From contig JAIYDB010000069.1 of the NCBI GenBank assembly GCA_027487695.1, forward strand, positions 1-64,000: 64,000 bases of DNA, given 5' to 3'. Made by a program: the position numbers and the translations under genes. Positions 1-9,067 of this stretch are shown one piece after another (the stretch's first letter is position 1; the number at the start of each line of letters is the position of its first letter). The DNA is from Cytophagaceae bacterium (lineage in GTDB: Bacteria; Bacteroidota; Bacteroidia; Cytophagales; Flexibacteraceae). The notes below the pieces were generated by a model. It made no database searches, was not told the DNA's origin, and was given only the letters and a program-made list of their open reading frames with translations.

Positions 1-365
1 CTATGAGCTATACCTTCTGCTGGTGTTGTTCTTGGTCTGGCAGTTAATTCAAATATATATCTATTATTTTCTACACCTAAGAATGTAACAGATTCAACTC
101 CTTCTCCTGGCAATGTTCCAAATGAGAAATGATTGGCGTTAACGTCTGAGGAAGTAAGAATTGAACCAGTAGAAAATCTGATAGTACGTCTGGTACACCA
201 ATTAGAAAAATCTAGATTATCAATAGTATAGTTACGAGAATCTACACCATTAACCACAGGCAATTTACCGATGGCTGACTCCTTTGTGCCATTTTGTGCA
301 TTTGCAACCTGAGCTGCAAATGTTAAAACTAGTGCCAAGAATAAGATTTTGTAAATCTTTACCAT
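1..365 (-). CDS. Secreted protein of unknown function, 3' end beyond the window
   Basis: Reading leftwards from the ATG at 365-363, the frame stays open to base 1, giving 121 visible codons. The protein starts MVKIYKILFLALVLTFAAQV and a signal peptide cleavage is likely after ANA, before QNGT. The mature part has polar beta-strand-like sequence (NYTIDNLDFSNWCTRRT, then GVESVTFLGVENNRYIFEL) and resembles no family I recognise. It is presumably exported to the periplasm or cell surface. The C-terminus, where a T9SS sorting domain could lie, is outside the window. The start is well supported because the hydrophobic signal follows it directly. Confidence 0.7.
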   Translation of the reverse strand, partial: MVKIYKILFLALVLTFAAQVANAQNGTKESAIGKLPVVNGVDSRNYTIDNLDFSNWCTRRTIRFSTGSILTSSDVNANHFSFGTLPGEGVESVTFLGVENNRYIFELTARPRTTPAEGIAH

Positions 366-491
366 CCGTTAATTCCTTTACAGGCACAAGATACAGAAGA
401 AGTATTGTTTAAAGCAAGAAAAAAATTAAAAAACCTTAATAAAATTTTTCTTGCACTACCTTCCACCAAATTGTATTCGTTTGTTTTTTGC
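366..491. other. Intergenic region, no gene seen
   Basis: This is 126 AT-rich bases between the secreted-protein gene and the end of rlmD, both on the minus strand. It should hold the promoter of the secreted protein. I could not find a convincing pair of TTTG and TAnnTTTG boxes, and I see no hairpin terminator for rlmD. Confidence 0.4.
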
Positions 492-1895
492 CTATTTCAA
501 GGTTAATAAAGCCACATTTTCTACGTGATGGGTATGTGGGAACATATCTACCGGCATTACCTTTACAACATCATAATACGGACTAAGTAACTGTATATCA
601 CGTGCCTGTGTAGCTGGGTTACAACTGACATATACAATTTTTGGTGCTAAAATTTTTATAAGTGTTTGTACCACATCAGGGTGCATACCTGCTCTTGGCG
701 GATCGGTTATGATTACAGATGGCAAACCTTCCTTCTCTAAAAATTCTTGGTTTAATACATCTTTCATATCTCCTGCATAGAACGATGTATTGCCTATTCC
801 GTTGATTTCAGAATTTATTTTGGCATCTACAATGGCAGGTTCTACGTATTCAATACCTACTACTTTTTTAGCCTGCTTGGCAACAAAATTTGCGATAGTT
901 CCCGTACCAGTGTATAAATCGTAAACAACATCTGTTTCAGATATCCCTGCAAAATCTCTTGTTACCTTATATAATTCGTAAGCTTGTTCACTATTGGTTT
1001 GATAAAAGCTTTTCGGACCAATTCTAAAACGCAAGCCTTCCATTATTTCTTCAATGTAGGCTTTTCCGTGATATAGGTTTAGCTCTAAATCGTGAAAAGT
1101 ATCGTTCCCTTTTTGGTTTAAAACCCAATACAAACTTGTTACTTCTGGAAATTCCGCTTTTAAAGCAACAAGCAAAGCTTCTGTTTCAACAGGCAAATCA
1201 TCTGCCACTTGCAGTATAAGCATTACTTCTCCAGTACTAAAAGAAGTACGGATGGTGATCATTCTCAGAAAACCCTTCCTGCCTTCTATATCAAAGAAGG
1301 AAAGTTTATGTTCTAATGCGTATGCTCTTAACCAGTTCCTTATACTATTGCTTGGTTCAGGCTGTAAGTAGCAGTTATTGATATCCAATACCTTGTCAAA
1401 CATCCTCGGAATGTGGAATCCTAAAGCGTTACGTTCTGTAATTTTCCCTAGAGATAACTCTTCCTTTTTAATCCAACGCTTATTACTAAAGGTAAACTCT
1501 AATTTATTACGATAGAATTGGGTTTTATTACTTGCCAAGATGGGTAACATCTCACCAATTTTTATTTTGCCAATACGCTCTAAGGCATCAGAAACTTGCT
1601 TTTGCTTAAACTCAAGTTGCTTTTCATAACTAAGGTCTTGCCATTTACAGCCGCCGCAAGTACCAAAGTGCTCGCAAAAAGCGGGACTTCTTAAATCGCT
1701 ATATTTATGAAAGTGAACAGGATAGGCTTCGGCAAAGCTCTTTTTATCCTTGCTTATGATAATATCTACCACATCGCCAGGAACTACCCCTTCAATAAAG
1801 TAAACCTTTTCGTCTATCCTACTTATACACTTACCTTCAGAAACCATATCGCCTATGGTTACTTCGGTTAACTTCTTTATTTTATTTTTTCCCAT
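492..1895 (-). CDS. rlmD: 23S rRNA (uracil-C5) methyltransferase, RlmD/TrmA family
   Basis: SAM-dependent enzyme expected to make 5-methyluridine in 23S rRNA. The N-terminal TRAM-like OB fold (about residues 8-60) is followed by iron-sulfur cysteines in CEHFGTCGGC (C74, C80, C83), with a fourth candidate at C175. The Rossmann methyltransferase half carries DLYTGTGTIANF, the DPPRAGMHPDVV motif and the catalytic cysteine in YVSCNPAT (C425), ending in the conserved FPHTHHVENVALL. The length of 467 residues is normal. Its start overlaps the end of fahA by 19 bases, so the two are co-transcribed. Members of this family differ in target uridine (U747, U1939 or tRNA U54), so the family is certain but the exact site is inferred. 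Confidence 0.9.
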   Translation of the reverse strand: MGKNKIKKLTEVTIGDMVSEGKCISRIDEKVYFIEGVVPGDVVDIIISKDKKSFAEAYPVHFHKYSDLRSPAFCEHFGTCGGCKWQDLSYEKQLEFKQKQVSDALERIGKIKIGEMLPILASNKTQFYRNKLEFTFSNKRWIKKEELSLGKITERNALGFHIPRMFDKVLDINNCYLQPEPSNSIRNWLRAYALEHKLSFFDIEGRKGFLRMITIRTSFSTGEVMLILQVADDLPVETEALLVALKAEFPEVTSLYWVLNQKGNDTFHDLELNLYHGKAYIEEIMEGLRFRIGPKSFYQTNSEQAYELYKVTRDFAGISETDVVYDLYTGTGTIANFVAKQAKKVVGIEYVEPAIVDAKINSEINGIGNTSFYAGDMKDVLNQEFLEKEGLPSVIITDPPRAGMHPDVVQTLIKILAPKIVYVSCNPATQARDIQLLSPYYDVVKVMPVDMFPHTHHVENVALLTLK

Positions 1896-3145
1896 TTGTT
1901 GGCAATGGCCGGTAATATGGTGGTAGCTACTTCTCCAAATCCTATTCTTTCGCCATTGGCTTGCGCATAGGCACGCATAATTACAGTATCTGAATCGTTA
2001 ATGAACTTACGCTCAGTACCATCAGATAGTTTTAAAGGTTTTGTACCTCTCCAAGTTAGCTCTAACATAGAACCGTAACCAGTTTCTTCAGGTGCGGAAA
2101 TAGTACCGCTGGCATATAAATCGCCAATTCTCAAATTGCAACCATTTACTGAATGGTGGGCAATTTGCTGGGTTACACTCCAGTACAAATACTTGGTATT
2201 AGATTTACTTATGATGGTTTCTTCCCCTGCCTCTGGTTTTATGATTACCTCTAAATCAATATCATAAGCCGATTTTGGATCAACTTGTAAATAAGGTAAA
2301 ACTGCAGGCTCTTGGGTATTCAAATCGGTTTTAGCGCCTTCTAAAGCTTCAGCAGTTACTATAAATGGTGCTAATGAACTACCAAAGTTCTTGCCAAGGA
2401 ATGGACCTAGTGGCACATATTCCCAGCTTTGGATATCTCTTGCACTCCAATCGTTAAAGAGCATAAATCCGAATACATAGTCAGCTGCTTCAGAAGTAGT
2501 TACAGGATTACCCAAACCATTTTCTTTGCCAATTACATAAGCCATCTCCAGCTCAAAATCTAATTGTTTGCTGGTGGTGAATATGGGTTCTGTAGCATCT
2601 ACCGGTTTTACTTGTCCCCAAGGTCTGTGCAATGGAGTACCAGAAACCACTATACTACTTGCCCTACCGTGATACCCCACAGGTAAATGCAAATAATTAG
2701 GCATAAGTGCATTTTCAGCACCTCTGAACATCACACCTACATTATAGGCGTGGTATTTACTGCTGTAGAAATCGGTATAATCGCCAATTGCAATAGGCAA
2801 ATGGAAAATTACAATATCCTTATTGAATAGATATTGCTCAAAATCAGAAAGTTCTGAATTGCCTACACTAAAAAGTGCTTGCACTTTTAGCCTTACAGCA
2901 TTAGTAATTTCTTTTCCTAAGCTGATATAGTTATTAAGCGTAGCCTCATTTAAAGTAGTAGCAATACCGCTATGTAAACCATCAAAAACACCTGATTGCG
3001 CCAAAGCACCTAAATCAATGATAGAATCGCCCAGTGCCATACCTGCCCTAAGTTCGCTTCCATAGGTGCTAAAAATACAATAAGGCAAGTTTTGAATCCC
3101 GAAACCAGAGTTTGCAGGAACAGGTATTTTACTTTCTAAGACCAT
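1877..3145 (-). CDS. fahA: Fumarylacetoacetase
   Basis: Hydrolyses 4-fumarylacetoacetate to fumarate and acetoacetate, the last step of aerobic tyrosine and phenylalanine breakdown (EC 3.7.1.2). The 422 residues have the small N-terminal SH3-like domain and the large FAH fold. Visible hallmarks are GDYTDFYSSKYHAYNVGVMF, PVGYHGRASSIVVSG, the metal-ligand segment QLDFELEMAYVIG, and LFNDWSARDIQSWEYVPLG. Most other tyrosine-pathway genes (hmgA, hppD) are not in the window, so the pathway is scattered here. It overlaps rlmD downstream by 19 bases and has a good promoter at 3171-3200. Confidence 0.95.
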   Translation of the reverse strand: MVLESKIPVPANSGFGIQNLPYCIFSTYGSELRAGMALGDSIIDLGALAQSGVFDGLHSGIATTLNEATLNNYISLGKEITNAVRLKVQALFSVGNSELSDFEQYLFNKDIVIFHLPIAIGDYTDFYSSKYHAYNVGVMFRGAENALMPNYLHLPVGYHGRASSIVVSGTPLHRPWGQVKPVDATEPIFTTSKQLDFELEMAYVIGKENGLGNPVTTSEAADYVFGFMLFNDWSARDIQSWEYVPLGPFLGKNFGSSLAPFIVTAEALEGAKTDLNTQEPAVLPYLQVDPKSAYDIDLEVIIKPEAGEETIISKSNTKYLYWSVTQQIAHHSVNGCNLRIGDLYASGTISAPEETGYGSMLELTWRGTKPLKLSDGTERKFINDSDTVIMRAYAQANGERIGFGEVATTILPAIANKWEKIK

Positions 3146-3170
3146 TGGTGGTGTATGCTTTTAAGAAAGC

Positions 3171-3200
3171 CAAAATTAAACACAATTTATGGGTTACAAA
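3171..3200 (-). promoter_or_regulatory. Promoter of fahA-rlmD, Bacteroidota type
   Basis: On the minus strand TTTG (3200-3197) and TAATTTTG (3178-3171) are separated by 18 bases, a close match to the Bacteroidota primary sigma consensus TTTG / TAnnTTTG. Transcription would start near 3165, about 20 bases before the fahA ATG. On the plus strand TATTTTTG at 3219-3226 may be the -7 box of the divergent methyltransferase gene, but it has no good upstream box. Confidence 0.6.
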
Positions 3201-3247
3201 TACTGTTTAAGGATTTCGTATTTTTGCACCGTATTAAATAAGTAAGC

Positions 3248-4141
3248 GTGCAAGCACATATCCCAATTCTTACGCCCGAACTGTGGCAAGATTACGAGTT
3301 AATTGATTCTGGCGATTTTGAAAAACTAGAACGGTTCGGTAAATATACCGTTGCCCGACCAGAACCACAGGCCATTTGGGAAAAGAAACTAAGTATTGAC
3401 GAATGGGAAAAATTGGCCGACGCCTGGTTTGCTCGCGATGAATACAACCCTGAAAAAGGACGATGGACTACCAAGCCTGGCATGAAAGACCTTTGGTGGA
3501 TTGGTTACCAAACACCAGATTTAGATTTAACCCTTAAAATATCGCTTTCATCGTTCAAGCATGTAGGTCTATTTCCGGAGCAGGCAGCCAATTGGGATTA
3601 CATAGCCCAAAAGCTAAAAGCAATGAAAACCGAAAAACCTCGGATGCTGAACTTGTTTGCCTATACTGGTGCGGCATCGGTAGCGGCAAAAGCGATGGGT
3701 GCAGAAGTAGTTCACGTAGATGCCATAAAGCAAGTAATAAGCTGGGCAAAGGACAATATGGAAGCCAGTAAGCAATCAGATATCCGCTGGGTGGTAGAAG
3801 ACGCTATGAAGTTTGTTCAACGTGAAGTACGTCGTGGTTCCAAATACAACGGTATTATTCTAGATCCTCCTGCCTACGGCAGAGGACCTGATGGCGAAAA
3901 ATGGCTATTAGAAGATCACCTGTTGCCATTGCTCAAGCTTTGTAAAGAATTAATAAATCCTGAGGAACACTTCTTTATTCTGAATTTATATTCCTTAGGT
4001 TTTAGTGGACTAATAATCAATAACTTAATAGAAGATATTTATAAGCCTACCAACGAAAAAGAATTTGGCGAGCTTTATATTCAAGAAAAACAAGGCAGAA
4101 AGCTACCTTTGGGTACTTATTACCGGTTTTCAAACGTTTAA
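3248..4141 (+). CDS. Class I SAM-dependent methyltransferase, RlmI/RlmK-like
   Basis: Probable RNA methyltransferase of 297 residues starting with GTG. The Rossmann core shows motif I as RMLNLFAYTGAASVAAKAMG (about 128-147), an acidic SAM-ribose site in EVVHVDA, and the catalytic-loop motif NGIILDPPAYGRGP (about 201-214), typical of the RlmI/RlmK-type family. There is no PUA domain, so it is the short form. Its stop shares one base with the next ATG (TAATG), indicating an operon with the lipoprotein and the sugar transferase. The methyltransferase class is secure; the substrate is not known from sequence. Confidence 0.8.
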   Translation: MQAHIPILTPELWQDYELIDSGDFEKLERFGKYTVARPEPQAIWEKKLSIDEWEKLADAWFARDEYNPEKGRWTTKPGMKDLWWIGYQTPDLDLTLKISLSSFKHVGLFPEQAANWDYIAQKLKAMKTEKPRMLNLFAYTGAASVAAKAMGAEVVHVDAIKQVISWAKDNMEASKQSDIRWVVEDAMKFVQREVRRGSKYNGIILDPPAYGRGPDGEKWLLEDHLLPLLKLCKELINPEEHFFILNLYSLGFSGLIINNLIEDIYKPTNEKEFGELYIQEKQGRKLPLGTYYRFSNV

Positions 4142-5061
4142 TGAAGCAGGCTTTTTCTGTGCTTATTCCTATGTTTAATAAAAAGTACGCCTTCATAGCT
4201 TTGATTTTGATAGTATCGGTTTTCGGAATTTCAAGTTGTAATTATTTTGAAACCGAAAATCCGGCAGCTGTGTATTTAACGGTTGATTCGGTGAGTTTTA
4301 ACCAAGCGTTATCGCCAAGCCTTACAGATCAACGTATAGAGGATATTTACGTTTATGCCGATGGAAGGTTATTAGGCGGATATCAAATTCCATTTACCAT
4401 TCCCATTACTGATTTAAGTAAAAGGAGGATATCATTACTTGCTGGGATTTATGCCGATGGGATTAGAGATGCTCGTGTGCAATATCCATTCTTCGCTACA
4501 ATTGATTCTACCTTTACTTGGGAAGTAGGTAAGCAATACAAAATGCGCCCAGTTTTTAAATATGTGTCATTTCTAAGTTCCCCATTAAAGTTTAGCGAAA
4601 ACTTTGAAAGGAGTATTTCCCTTTTAGATACCTTTGAATCTGCTGGGGCTAATATTCGTTTGAAAAGGCATACCAACTCTACATTACCAGCTGGCGAAAC
4701 CACCTTTTTAGAAGTTGCATCAGATACTAATGTAGCAGTGTTATTGCAAGTAGCTTCAGAAGGCGAACTACCCAACATTGATAGAAGCCGTCCTACATAT
4801 TTAGAGTTTCAGTTCCAGAGTAATTTTGATATGATTGTCGGGCTGCTTGTTAAACAGCCAGGCAGCGAACAATGGATACCCTCGTACAACCTATTCCTTA
4901 GACCAGCTGCAAATTGGCGAAAGGTTTATTGCACTTTAGACGACGAATTAGCCGCCGCACCAGCGGGTTCTAAATACAAAATCTTTTTCAGATCGGCCCA
5001 TGGCGGTACCGATAGCACATATTATCGATTAGATAATGTGCGCCTAATGACTTACAATTAA
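4141..5061 (+). CDS. Predicted lipoprotein of unknown function
   Basis: A 306-residue protein with a hydrophobic N-terminus (YAFIALILIVSVFGISSCNY) whose ISSC looks like a lipobox, so it is probably lipidated at Cys31 or so and anchored in an envelope membrane. The rest is soluble and beta-rich. The C-terminal part, with LEFQFQSNFDMIVGLLVKQP and a final YYRLDNVRLM, resembles carbohydrate-binding-type jelly rolls, but I cannot name a family. It shares TAATG junctions with both neighbours, which ties it to the sugar transferase and suggests a role with surface polysaccharide; that role is inference. Confidence 0.75.
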   Translation: MKQAFSVLIPMFNKKYAFIALILIVSVFGISSCNYFETENPAAVYLTVDSVSFNQALSPSLTDQRIEDIYVYADGRLLGGYQIPFTIPITDLSKRRISLLAGIYADGIRDARVQYPFFATIDSTFTWEVGKQYKMRPVFKYVSFLSSPLKFSENFERSISLLDTFESAGANIRLKRHTNSTLPAGETTFLEVASDTNVAVLLQVASEGELPNIDRSRPTYLEFQFQSNFDMIVGLLVKQPGSEQWIPSYNLFLRPAANWRKVYCTLDDELAAAPAGSKYKIFFRSAHGGTDSTYYRLDNVRLMTYN

Positions 5062-6482
5062 TGATTGGAAAAAAGGCTTACTCGCTATACTTCTTAGTTA
5101 CCGATTTTGCAGCGGCAATGTTGGGGTGGGTGGCTTTGCTCGTTTTCAGATTAAGTGTTGGTGCCACAAGTGTTGACCAGGCAAGTGCTGCATTACAAGG
5201 AGGAGTTTTTGTAGGTTTGTTTTGGGTTATACTCTATGCCCTAGCTGGCTTTTATAAAGATGTACTCCGAAAAAGTAGGTCAAGAGAAATAATATACATG
5301 CTTGCCATCATAACCGCAGGTGGGCTGATATTTACCTTTCTATTGATTAACAGAATTTTGCTAGACAATGAAGACCTTAGCGAATACCGCAGGCTTTATG
5401 AATACCTATTTCTGTATTTGATTTTTCATTTAAGCTTTTCGGTTCTATTTAAACTTCTAATCATGGGGTATTCAAAATACCTGATTAGGAAAAAGATACT
5501 GCATTTTAAAACCCTTATCATTGGTAGCGATAAACAAGCCGCCGATGTATACGACGAAATAGAAAAGAAATCGGCACACCTTGGCTTGCTTTTTTTAGGC
5601 TATGTAAAAGCCAGTGAAACCAATGGTCATAAACATGCTATGGAAAACTATAGCTTGCCTTGCCTCGGCAACCTTTCAGATTTGGAAGCTTTAGTGGTTA
5701 ACCAAAATATAGAGCAAGTAATTATTGCCCTTGAAAAGCAAGAACACGATACCCTACAACAAATACTTACTTCAATTGAAGGATATGGCGTAAGAACCGC
5801 TATTGTGCCAGACATTTATCAGATATTACTTGGCTCTGTAAAAATTACACAGCTATTCGGTACCCCAATTATTGAGATTAAAACCGATATCATGCCTGTT
5901 TGGCAACAAGCAGTTAAGCGTATGATAGATATTGGGGCAGCATTATTTGTTTTGACAGTAGGCTTTCCTTTTTTACTGGCAATTGCCATAGCCACCAAAC
6001 TCACTAGTAAAGGTCCTATCTTCTTTTTTCAAGAACGAGTAGGCAAAAGCGGGTTTCCTTTCAAGATTATTAAGTTCCGCAGTATGTACACCAATGCAGA
6101 ACAAATGGGACCTCAACTTAGCAGCACGCACGATCCTAGAGTAACGCCTTGGGGACGTGTAATGCGTAGAACAAGGCTAGATGAGTTTCCTCAATTTTGG
6201 AATGTATTGGTAGGCGAAATGAGCCTTGTAGGTCCACGACCAGAACGCCAGCACTTTATTGACCAAATTGTAAAAGTGGCTCCCCACTACAAACACTTAA
6301 ACCGAGTAAGGCCAGGCATTACTTCATTAGGACAAGTAAAATTTGGCTATGCTGAAAACGTAGATCAAATGGTACGTAGGCTAAAATTCGATATCCTTTA
6401 TATTGAAAACATGAGCTTGGCAATGGACTTCCGTATTCTTGCCTATACAGTGCTTACAATGCTTCAAGGTCGCGGTAAATAA
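5061..6482 (+). CDS. Polyprenyl-phosphate sugar-1-phosphate transferase (WcaJ/WbaP-like)
   Basis: Initiating glycosyltransferase that loads a sugar-1-phosphate onto undecaprenyl phosphate for exopolysaccharide or O-antigen. The 473 residues comprise four N-terminal membrane helices (about 10-150), a CoA-binding-like domain (about 155-255, starting HFKTLIIGSDKQAADVYDEI), a fifth helix (about 285-310) and the catalytic domain with KIIKFRSMYTNAE, RRTRLDEFPQFWNVL and MSLVGPRPERQHF. No other polysaccharide cluster genes follow; transcription ends at the strong hairpin at 6493-6536. The sugar specificity cannot be read from the sequence. Confidence 0.9.
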   Translation: MIGKKAYSLYFLVTDFAAAMLGWVALLVFRLSVGATSVDQASAALQGGVFVGLFWVILYALAGFYKDVLRKSRSREIIYMLAIITAGGLIFTFLLINRILLDNEDLSEYRRLYEYLFLYLIFHLSFSVLFKLLIMGYSKYLIRKKILHFKTLIIGSDKQAADVYDEIEKKSAHLGLLFLGYVKASETNGHKHAMENYSLPCLGNLSDLEALVVNQNIEQVIIALEKQEHDTLQQILTSIEGYGVRTAIVPDIYQILLGSVKITQLFGTPIIEIKTDIMPVWQQAVKRMIDIGAALFVLTVGFPFLLAIAIATKLTSKGPIFFFQERVGKSGFPFKIIKFRSMYTNAEQMGPQLSSTHDPRVTPWGRVMRRTRLDEFPQFWNVLVGEMSLVGPRPERQHFIDQIVKVAPHYKHLNRVRPGITSLGQVKFGYAENVDQMVRRLKFDILYIENMSLAMDFRILAYTVLTMLQGRGK

Positions 6483-6492
6483 CAATTCACCT

Positions 6493-6536
6493 ACAAACAA
6501 AAGAAGCTGACCTTGCGGTCAGCTTCTTTTGTTTGT
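6493..6536. terminator. Bidirectional terminator with a perfect 20-bp stem
   Basis: Arms at 6493-6512 and 6517-6536 are exact reverse complements around the loop TTGC, with A-rich and T-rich outer stem parts. It sits between the convergent sugar transferase and FKBP genes and can stop transcription from both sides. Confidence 0.85.
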
Positions 6537-6562
6537 ACTTATATTAAACTTCTACGGTTGAA

Positions 6563-6997
6563 TTAACCAATTGAAACTACAGTAATTTCAAAAGTTAAAT
6601 CTTCACCAGCTAAAGGGTGGTTGGCATCTAACATAATTTTTTCATTGTCCACATCTATAACCATAGCAGGGATTTGGTTGCCATCTTCATCTTCAAGATC
6701 AATTTGGGCACCAATTTCAGGTTCAAAACCCTCCGGTAAGTTAGATAGTGGGAAAGTTACCATCATGCTCTCTTCTCTTTCGCCATAAGCTTCTTGAGAA
6801 GGAATGGTAAACTTCTTGCTTTCGCCTTCTGCCATTCCAGTAATAGCTAATTCAAAACCAGGAATAACCTGTCCGGAACCTATTTGGAACTCTAATGGTT
6901 CTGCGCCTTCAGACGAATCAAAAACTTCGCCATCAGAAAGTGAACCGGTATAGTGTACTTTCACTATGCTACCTTGTTGGGCTGTATTGTGGGCCAT
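6563..6997 (-). CDS. FKBP-type peptidyl-prolyl isomerase, SlyD-like
   Basis: Catalyses cis-trans isomerisation of prolyl bonds and probably acts as a chaperone. FKBP core motifs are VKVHYTGSLSDGEVFDSS, PLEFQIGSGQVIPGFELAITGM and GESKKFTIP, interrupted by an insert-in-flap domain (about 75-120) as in SlyD; the histidine-rich SlyD tail is absent. I chose the ATG at 6997 (MAHNTAQQG, 144 residues) rather than the one at 7036, because the upstream 13 residues are unlike the family and run into the protease gene's end. There is no signal peptide, so it is cytoplasmic. Confidence 0.9.
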   Translation of the reverse strand: MAHNTAQQGSIVKVHYTGSLSDGEVFDSSEGAEPLEFQIGSGQVIPGFELAITGMAEGESKKFTIPSQEAYGEREESMMVTFPLSNLPEGFEPEIGAQIDLEDEDGNQIPAMVIDVDNEKIMLDANHPLAGEDLTFEITVVSIG

Positions 6998-7037
6998 TGC
7001 CTTACTGTTTTTCTTAATAATTTCCCAAAGGAACAAT

Positions 7038-8294
7038 TTATTTTACAATTATCCTGAAAGTAAAATGCTTACTTTCATTTTCTACCCCTACAAAATACAT
7101 TCCTCTAGGTAGCTTAGATACTGAAACTACTACTTTTCCAGAAGTGGTATCAAAATTAGGTTGGTACTTTCTTCCCAATAAATCTGCAAAAGTGATTTGT
7201 ATTTTTTCCAATGAAGTTAATCCTTCTATTATTACCTTATCTGATGCAGGATTAGGATAACACCTAAGATTAGAGGCAATAGTTGATTTATTACTAAGTA
7301 CCAAGCCAGGGGAAGTTAATAAAGGAAGCCTCCGAGGCGCGTTCCTAAGTACCCTACGCATCCTTAATACCTGATCAACCGTAAACATATTCATACAGAT
7401 ATCGTCTGAATACTGCATATAGTTTGGAATCAGGTCGCCATTTGGAGTACTACAGGTATTTCTAATCGTTGGACAACGTTCTACAGGACCTGCTTGCGGC
7501 GGAGTATCATTACAAAAATCATTGCCTGAACAATCCTCTTGGTCGCCCCAAACGTGCAGTAAGCCCAAATAATGACCTATTTCGTGAGTGAGCGTTCTGC
7601 CTCTATGGTAAGGACTAAAAATATTGGGTGCATTACCCACTCCTGAATACTTCACCACAACACCATCGGTTGAAGAATCTGTTGTTGTGCCAGGATTACC
7701 ACTTGTAGCAGGAGGGTATTGAGCCCAGCCCAATAAGCCTAAAGAATTCACTACCCAAACATTCAAATACTTATCAGTTGGCCAGCACGAAAGTGCTTTC
7801 AATTGAATATCCGAACTTAATTCCCAGTTATTTCTACCTCCATTGACTCGCACTATACCATCGGTTTCATTCCCTTGAGGATCTCTGTTTGCAAACCTAA
7901 ATTCAATTCTAGCATTTGCACTTATAGGGCTTTCGTTAAACCCAGGTGTACCAGATTTTCGTTGAAAATCGTTATTCAAGATAGCAATTTGCTCTTGAAG
8001 CCTTTCATTAGGAATGTTAAAAGTATCGTTCCCACTTGGTGCTGTATTGTATATCACATGAAATACCACTGGGATATATAACAATGCGGAATCTGATGCC
8101 GCAGAGTTTGTTAACAATTGATTACCAACAGCTTGTGAGGTATTTCTTAACCAACTTTCAAAAAGCCGAGTTCCAGAAACGTTATCCCTAACAATATTTT
8201 GAGGAAGCAATTGACTACCGCATCGGTATTGACCAAATGCAGCTTGTAGCAAAACAAAATGAAGAAATAATATTAGCCCTATTATCTTTTTCAT
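7038..8294 (-). CDS. Secreted zinc metalloprotease, pappalysin/cytophagalysin (M43) family, with T9SS sorting domain
   Basis: Exported protease. The zinc site HEIGHYLGLLH (H237, H241, H247) and the Met-turn NYMQYSDD mark a metzincin of family M43. A signal peptide (MKKIIGLILFLHFVLLQAAFG) leads in, and the last 80 residues form a type A sorting domain beginning LRCYPNPASDKVIIEG and ending FTFRIIVK. Paired cysteines around the active site (CSGNDFCNDT, CPTIRNTC) fit disulfides outside the cytoplasm. An ATG at 8321 is also open, but 8294 starts directly at the signal peptide. It sits just downstream of rnc, so it may share the acpP-fabF-rnc transcript, an odd position for a secreted protease. Confidence 0.9.
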   Translation of the reverse strand: MKKIIGLILFLHFVLLQAAFGQYRCGSQLLPQNIVRDNVSGTRLFESWLRNTSQAVGNQLLTNSAASDSALLYIPVVFHVIYNTAPSGNDTFNIPNERLQEQIAILNNDFQRKSGTPGFNESPISANARIEFRFANRDPQGNETDGIVRVNGGRNNWELSSDIQLKALSCWPTDKYLNVWVVNSLGLLGWAQYPPATSGNPGTTTDSSTDGVVVKYSGVGNAPNIFSPYHRGRTLTHEIGHYLGLLHVWGDQEDCSGNDFCNDTPPQAGPVERCPTIRNTCSTPNGDLIPNYMQYSDDICMNMFTVDQVLRMRRVLRNAPRRLPLLTSPGLVLSNKSTIASNLRCYPNPASDKVIIEGLTSLEKIQITFADLLGRKYQPNFDTTSGKVVVSVSKLPRGMYFVGVENESKHFTFRIIVK

Positions 8295-8317
8295 GGTTGG
8301 GCTAAGGTAATAAAGAA

Positions 8318-9061
8318 TCACTTAATTTCAAGTGTATTCATTACAATGGCAGCTGCAGCTTGCTCCGCCTTCTTCTTTGACAAACCTTTGCCAACGCCCT
8401 TTACTTCACCATCAATAATGATTTGGGCTGTAAATTCGCGCATGTGGTCTTTTCCTTTAGAGTCCACAATTTCAAATTTCAGCTGCTTATTTTCCTTTTG
8501 GGCCCACTCAATTATTTTGCTTTTGTGATTGGTTTCATTGGCAACCACGTCGTCAATTTTAATATGAGTTTCAAACAAATTCTGGATTATAAATCGTCTT
8601 GAAAATTCAAAACCCTTGTCTAGGTAAACTGCGCCAATTAAAGCCTCTAAGGCATCGCCATGCATACTTCTATGCGGATGAATTACCTTTTGCTTTATGT
8701 TAGCCTCTAAAATATTGTTTACCCCAATTTTCATAGCCAATTGAGTAAGACTTTCCCTATTCACTAAACGAGATCTGATTTCGGTCAGGAAACCCTCATC
8801 TTTAAAAGGGAATTTTTTGAACAAATACTCCGCTATAATAGCACCCAAAATAGCATCACCAAGGTATTCTAATCGCTCATTATGATTGCGACCAAAACCT
8901 TGACCATGCTCTGTAGGGATATTTTGTTGGGTACTGCTGTGCCTTAAAGCAAGCTTATACAATTCCAAATTATTAGGCGTAGCCCCAATAATCTGCTTTA
9001 CAGCATAAACTAACTTAGCATCAGAAGCATTGTGCTTCCTAAACCACTTTTGCAGCCACAC
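8318..9061 (-). CDS. rnc: Ribonuclease III
   Basis: Double-strand-specific endoribonuclease for rRNA and mRNA processing. The nuclease domain has the signature NERLEYLGDAILGAIIAEYL and the second metal-binding stretch GDALEALIGAVYLDKG; the C-terminal dsRNA-binding domain covers about 175-245 and ends with GLSKKKAEQAAAAIVMNTL. The length of 247 residues is normal. It begins six bases after fabF in the conserved acpP-fabF-rnc order. Confidence 0.96.
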   Translation of the reverse strand: MWLQKWFRKHNASDAKLVYAVKQIIGATPNNLELYKLALRHSSTQQNIPTEHGQGFGRNHNERLEYLGDAILGAIIAEYLFKKFPFKDEGFLTEIRSRLVNRESLTQLAMKIGVNNILEANIKQKVIHPHRSMHGDALEALIGAVYLDKGFEFSRRFIIQNLFETHIKIDDVVANETNHKSKIIEWAQKENKQLKFEIVDSKGKDHMREFTAQIIIDGEVKGVGKGLSKKKAEQAAAAIVMNTLEIK

Positions 9062-9067
9062 TTGGTA

